Shown here: positions 60,031 to 64,000 of the stretch, piece after piece
Layout: every line of letters starts with the position of its first letter
Numbering within the stretch: position 1 is the stretch's first letter
DNA from: Rhytidiadelphus loreus
Taxonomy: Eukaryota > Streptophyta > Bryopsida > Hypnales > Hylocomiaceae
Reading direction: 5' to 3'
Assembly (NCBI GenBank): GCA_947034895.1
Contig: OX344763.1
Span: 80,309,093-80,373,092, forward strand
Length of the DNA: 64,000 nt
Made by a program: the position numbers and the translations under genes
Notes under the pieces: generated by a model
The model's database searches: none
The model's input: only the letters and a program-made list of their open reading frames with translations
Told to the model about the DNA's origin: nothing

Positions 60031-60164
60031 TATTTTTATATTAATGAAAAGCAATTCATAGCATTCTATGAATGTTGTGAATTAATAGTATTGAATCCTC
60101 TCGAGATTCAAAATTAACAACACTCCATAATGTCATATCGAAATACAAACAAGGTGTAACTATC

Positions 60165-63100
60165 CTATATATTATCATTGCTACCTCCCTCAGAAAGACG
60201 GGACGAACCCTCTTTATCCTTCAGCCTTGCACTTGCACGGCGTGTTTGAGGACCAAGACTGCCCTCATTCATAGGCCCCCTAGATGCAGCTTCCATGTCT
60301 ACTGCGGAAAAGTGTTGTTTCGTATCCGGAGAGTAGTCATCCTCGTCTTCAATCTTCCGTTTATTCTTCCGTTTTGGAGTCAAATCCACGTCTTCTGCCT
60401 TCAACGCTCTCAAAGCAGCATCCACTTTATCTACCAAAAAGTTGACCACGTCATCATCATTTTTCATGGAAAACCACTTTGGTTCTTCTCCCCCCACTAA
60501 AAATGCCCTCCAATGCATTATGATTTCGCCCATCCTCTTATCAAATGCCCCCGCCACCTCCACCATTGAATTTTCTGTGCTTGATTGCCCATCTAGTTCC
60601 ACAAAGGTACGGACCTGTGCAGCTTCCTCCAACTTTGATAAAAAGAGGGCCCTCCCTAGCAAAGTGTGATTGTAATCCCCGTATTGCTCATTAAACTCTT
60701 GTGTAGGCTCCACCTCTATCCAATTGCCATCTAGTCCTTTCTTCACTTCCTTTTCGGGAAATCGAAAGAATTTGTGGTGTTGCATGTTCCAATGGCCCCC
60801 CATACTACGACAAAACACTTCTCAATCCTCCTCGTTGGCAATACCTCTAGCTCGCAACTCCACCTCTCGAACGTGGGTCATCCACACCAAGGAATCTATC
60901 GGCACCTCCGATGATTCGTATAGCCCATGTGTAGAATTTACCGAATCCCACGTTAGACTTTTTCTCCAATGCGCATAATTTTGAAATTTGAATGGCGCTT
61001 GGTCTAACGGAAGGGTCCATCAATTGTATTCATGGCCGGGGGGCATAGCTTCCGAGATCCCGAGCATTTCGTAGAACCTAGGAGGCAAGGGAGAACGACA
61101 CTCGGGGCACACCGAACGAATAAGGGATGCTCTGACGATGCATGTGACGTGGAAAGTGTGGGGACATTGGCCCATGGTGAGGGCTCCCTCGGGCCCAAAA
61201 TGAACTCGACAAAGGCTACAATGACCCTCCAATATTAAGGCCGAAGGATCACAAGCATGCACCATTGTCTTGTCATTTTTTTTGATGTGTGCCGAAAGCG
61301 TGGGATAAGGGACCCAACCTTCTTCTAGTTCCAAGGCCCAATTAATGGGGGCCATCTCTTCCTTCTTCGTGTGGTTCAAACGTTTGAACATTGCATCCAT
61401 GTCTCCCCAATATGTGATTTCGGTGAACCCCGTTGGATGTAAATCAAACATCTTCTTCAAACGCCAAAGAGAGGACTCCACACTATCGCATTCTTCATCC
61501 GACTTCATTGCCAATTTGAGTAGCCCTTTCATTGCTCGTGATACTACAGACGGTTTGTCTTCGAGTTTTTGCACCCATGCCAACCATCGAGAGTCCAAAG
61601 TGCCCTTCGGCATACATTCATCCAATTGCACTATCCGTTGCAATCGTTTCAACTCGGCCTCCAAACGCGTGTTTTCTTCGGTGACCTCGTTCAATTTTTG
61701 CTTCAATTCTTTGATCTCATTGCTTTCCGTTTGCATGGAAGCATCGTGGAATGTGGAATTAGTATTACCGATGGGGTTCAAATACAACAAATCCGGATTG
61801 TTGTTTTCCTCAATGCCATCTAGTATGTCCTCCACTTTCTCCTTTCGCTTCTCAACATCCACCTCACCTTCTCGGATTTTCTTCTTCAACGCTACAATTT
61901 CGTACTCCAAGTCTTCAATAAACTTCCTTTGGAAAAGCAATGTATTATGGCGACGATTTGATTGAGCCTCCAATGTCTCTAGCTTCTCTTTCAATTTCGA
62001 AGCATCTGCCGCCAACTTGAGATTCTCAACATCTATACCCTTATACTTCTTGATCTCCTCTTGGTATTCACTCAAAACCTTCAAATCTGTAACATGCTCG
62101 TCAAGAAATGGTGTCATAGATTGGCTGAACTTCACGAAGTCCAAGGCATCACTCAACAATTTAGGCACTAATTTGGAAAAATCCGTTGCAACTTCTTGCA
62201 GCCTTGGAGCGACTTCAGCTACAAATTGAGCCGTAACTGCCAATTTTGATGCGGTCAAAACAAAATCAGCCCATTGACTCTCGGAAGGCTCATCTTGGGG
62301 TTCCGCGCTTCCGTTACTCGTGCCATCCTCGTTGGTGTGCTCCATGTTCTTTAAACGTTCTTCGTGTGCTCGCCACAAATGTGAACCTTTACACAAAGAT
62401 TCTAATAATGCAACCGAGGGCATCCGACGAACAATTTGCCATTTTGATGTCCTCAATGATGACAAATGTGGATACTTAGAATCGATAAATCCGCCAAGAA
62501 TGGTCTCATTTGGCAGCACGCCATCCGATTGTTCTCCATGATAAGGTGAAGGATGCACCTCAACTCCTAGATTCAATGTCGGGCTCGGTGTCTTTGGCAA
62601 ACTTTGCTTCGAAGTACTTGCCAAATGATTTAAAGCATTGCTGTCTATAAGATTCTGAATGGCAATTCCCGCATTAGCAACTTCTCCCTCAATGACATCA
62701 TCATGACGTTCATGTGGTGCGGATGGGGCCACGTGCTCCACCATTGTTGTTCCATTTGGTGTACATATCAAATCCGTTGGAGGAGTTAAAAATATGTCTC
62801 CCTCCACATGCTCGCCTTTGAAATCTATCATTGCCGTACGGTTTTGTATTGAAGCCAATTGCATTGCCGAACTTGTAACCTCCACGTCCTTGGTCATAGT
62901 CATTGTCATTGGTTTTACCTCTCTTTTGGATTTAAATGCCTCACTTGGCCCTGCTTGTGGATTGTACAAATCGGGAATATCTTTCCGATTACACTCAAGC
63001 ACACGTGGAGCGTTCGCTGTCGTTGGAAACGTGTTCCAATCCACCTTGCGTGCCAATATCAATTCTGCATACACCATAGAAGCCAAGCTATAGTTTATAT

Positions 63101-63452
63101 ACCCCTTGGACATTGCTTTATCCCCGAAGAGGGCCCGCCAAACTTCATGCGCTCAGTGAATGAAGTGCGCATTGTTGCAATTCCCTGGTTTGCAACAAAA
63201 ACCACGAGTATGGATGATGTGGGCCTCCTTAGGCCACAACTTGTCGATGTGGTACATCTTCACATACTTCTTGCACATTTTGGAGGACCAATATTCCGCT
63301 TCCTCCGCTTTCCAACCACCCTCTGCTTTGATGTTGGGATCATCTAAAATCTCATAGTGGAGCTCATGGGCGGTTCCCTTTGGTTTAGGCCTCCTACTAT
63401 TGTCACCTCCGCCGGTCAACCCACCACTACCTTCAACGCCTTGACCACTCAT
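60165..63452 (-). pseudogene. RING-H2 / coiled-coil protein (copy B), three in-frame TGA
   Basis: ATG at 63,452 (MSGQGVEGSGG); one frame runs to 60,165 (about 1,095 codons). The N-terminal domain (KKYVKMYHIDKLWPKEAHII, then INYSLASMVYAELILARKVD, W) aligns with copy A. Then come a long low-complexity linker, strong coiled coils (about residues 440-600, for example NEIKELKQKLNEVTEENTRL), and the RING-H2 CSLCRVHFGPEGA with CPHTFHVTC and CPEC. The C-terminal domain (HEYN, then NYAHWRKSLTW; FCRSMGGHWNMQHHKFFRFP) also aligns with copy A, ending in a basic tail (PKRKNKRKIEDEDD). TGA codons lie at 63,153, 61,020 and 60,822; no frameshift. It is probably an E3-ligase-like accessory protein of a hAT element, lying upstream of the transposase on the same strand. 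Confidence 0.85.
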
Positions 63453-63689
63453 GGTTGTCAACTTGAACTTGTCCCCAATTGAATTTAAATAGTCACCAAA
63501 AGTATGTGTCTTCAATCCACCCAAGTTTCAATGAATGTTTGTATGTGAACCAATAATGAAAGATGAATGACCCCACCTCTCTACCATGTAGGAGCAACTG
63601 GCACAATGAAGCAATAGTAGCACATCCAACACGGTTGTGAGTCCTAGGAAGGAGAGGGAAGTAAGAAAAAACAAGAAGGCCGTCCGCCC
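63453..63689. other. Upstream region of RING-H2 copy B
   Basis: Non-coding leader/promoter region; no distinct element identified. Confidence 0.3.
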
Positions 63690-64000
63690 TTATAGCCGTC
63701 CGAAACCAAACCTAAGATCGTCCGCCACCGAACCTCCCCCGACCAATGCGAAGCAGACCCGAACGTCCGCTCAATCGAACGGCCCATCCGTCTCCAAATC
63801 CAACGCTACCGTCCGCCTTCCCGCCGCCGCCGTCCGCCTGCTGCCCCCCGTCCGCGATTCCGACGCTTCCGTCCGCATTTCCGATGGGCCGTCCGCCCGT
63901 CGGAGTCGCCGTCCGCCTGCTCCAACGGATCCGTCCGCATTTCCAACGCTGCCGTCCGCATTTCGAACGCTGCCGTCCGCCCTTCCCTCCCCGAAGTCCG
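63690..64000. repeat. CCGTCCGC minisatellite, ~21-bp unit, inverted relative to 59.8 kb
   Basis: CCGTCCGCATTTCCAACGCTG and variants recur every 18-22 bp up to the window edge. This is the reverse complement of the GCGGACGG core at 59.8-60.0 kb, so similar arrays face each other across RING-H2 copy B. The array is cut by the window end. Confidence 0.88.

Noticed and set aside
59723..60054. Repeat proteins encoded by the 21-bp array.
   Set aside because: Open frames on several frames of both strands follow from the 21-bp period. The sequence is low-complexity.
49339..63452. A non-standard genetic code in which one or more stop codons are read as amino acids.
   Set aside because: TAA, TAG and TGA are each found in frame in different genes and also as final stops (for example TAA at 3,817), and residues aligned to the stops vary. 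Mutation of methylated DNA is simpler.
1..64000. tRNA, rRNA or snRNA genes.
   Set aside because: I looked for A/B-box and conserved rRNA words on both strands and saw none; a covariance-model scan would be needed to exclude them fully.

Overview
The window looks like a gene-poor, transposon-rich piece of a streptophyte (plant or charophyte-grade alga) nuclear genome. The reasons are short TTTAGGG telomere-type runs (8.07, 33.78 and 53.48 kb), GT..AG introns in transposon genes, and plant-type DNA transposons: a hAT with BED finger and dimerisation domain, a CACTA with a tnp2 exon, and several MITEs. I cannot name the species. I see no tRNA, rRNA, CRISPR array or clear housekeeping gene. Nearly every recognisable protein belongs to a mobile element, and most carry in-frame stops.

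Layout. 0-8.1 kb: decayed coding segments and, on the minus strand, a two-exon gene of an uncharacterised transposon-associated family (3.8-7.4 kb). 9.2-25.8 kb: a satellite of about 185 bp per unit that flips orientation at a palindrome centred at 15,255/15,256. It is interrupted by a CACTA element (10,428-13,920, 3-bp target duplication), a 4.5 kb element encoding a decayed coiled-coil protein (16,664-21,154) that itself hosts a MITE, and a 313-bp MITE. 25.8-29.6 kb: AT-rich DNA, a roughly 210-bp degenerate tandem repeat and a 782-bp MITE. 29.7-32.5 kb: two decayed minus-strand transposon genes. 32.5-36.2 kb: AT-rich DNA, divergent satellite copies and a GC-rich patch. 36.2-37.4 kb: a probable terminal exon. 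37.4-46.6 kb: no genes; an unpaired CACTA-type terminus and a 474-bp hAT MITE with a perfect 8-bp target duplication. 46.6-64 kb: hAT territory, with several GC-rich GGACGG/CCGTCC minisatellites, two paralogous RING-H2/coiled-coil genes (49.3-51.5 and 60.2-63.5 kb), a hAT transposase (56.2-59.4 kb), and a small gene cut by the hAT terminus at 55,669.

How it may work together. The second RING-H2 gene and the hAT transposase lie tandem on the minus strand, inside what looks like one large hAT element that starts at 55,669 (CAGGGTTG end) and runs off the window. The first RING-H2 gene also lies between GC-rich arrays, next to another CAGGGTTG end at 46,621. I infer a hAT lineage with an accessory RING-H2 gene and expanded GGACGG-rich subterminal arrays. 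This is the most novel feature here. The right terminus lies outside the window, so the one-element model is unproven.
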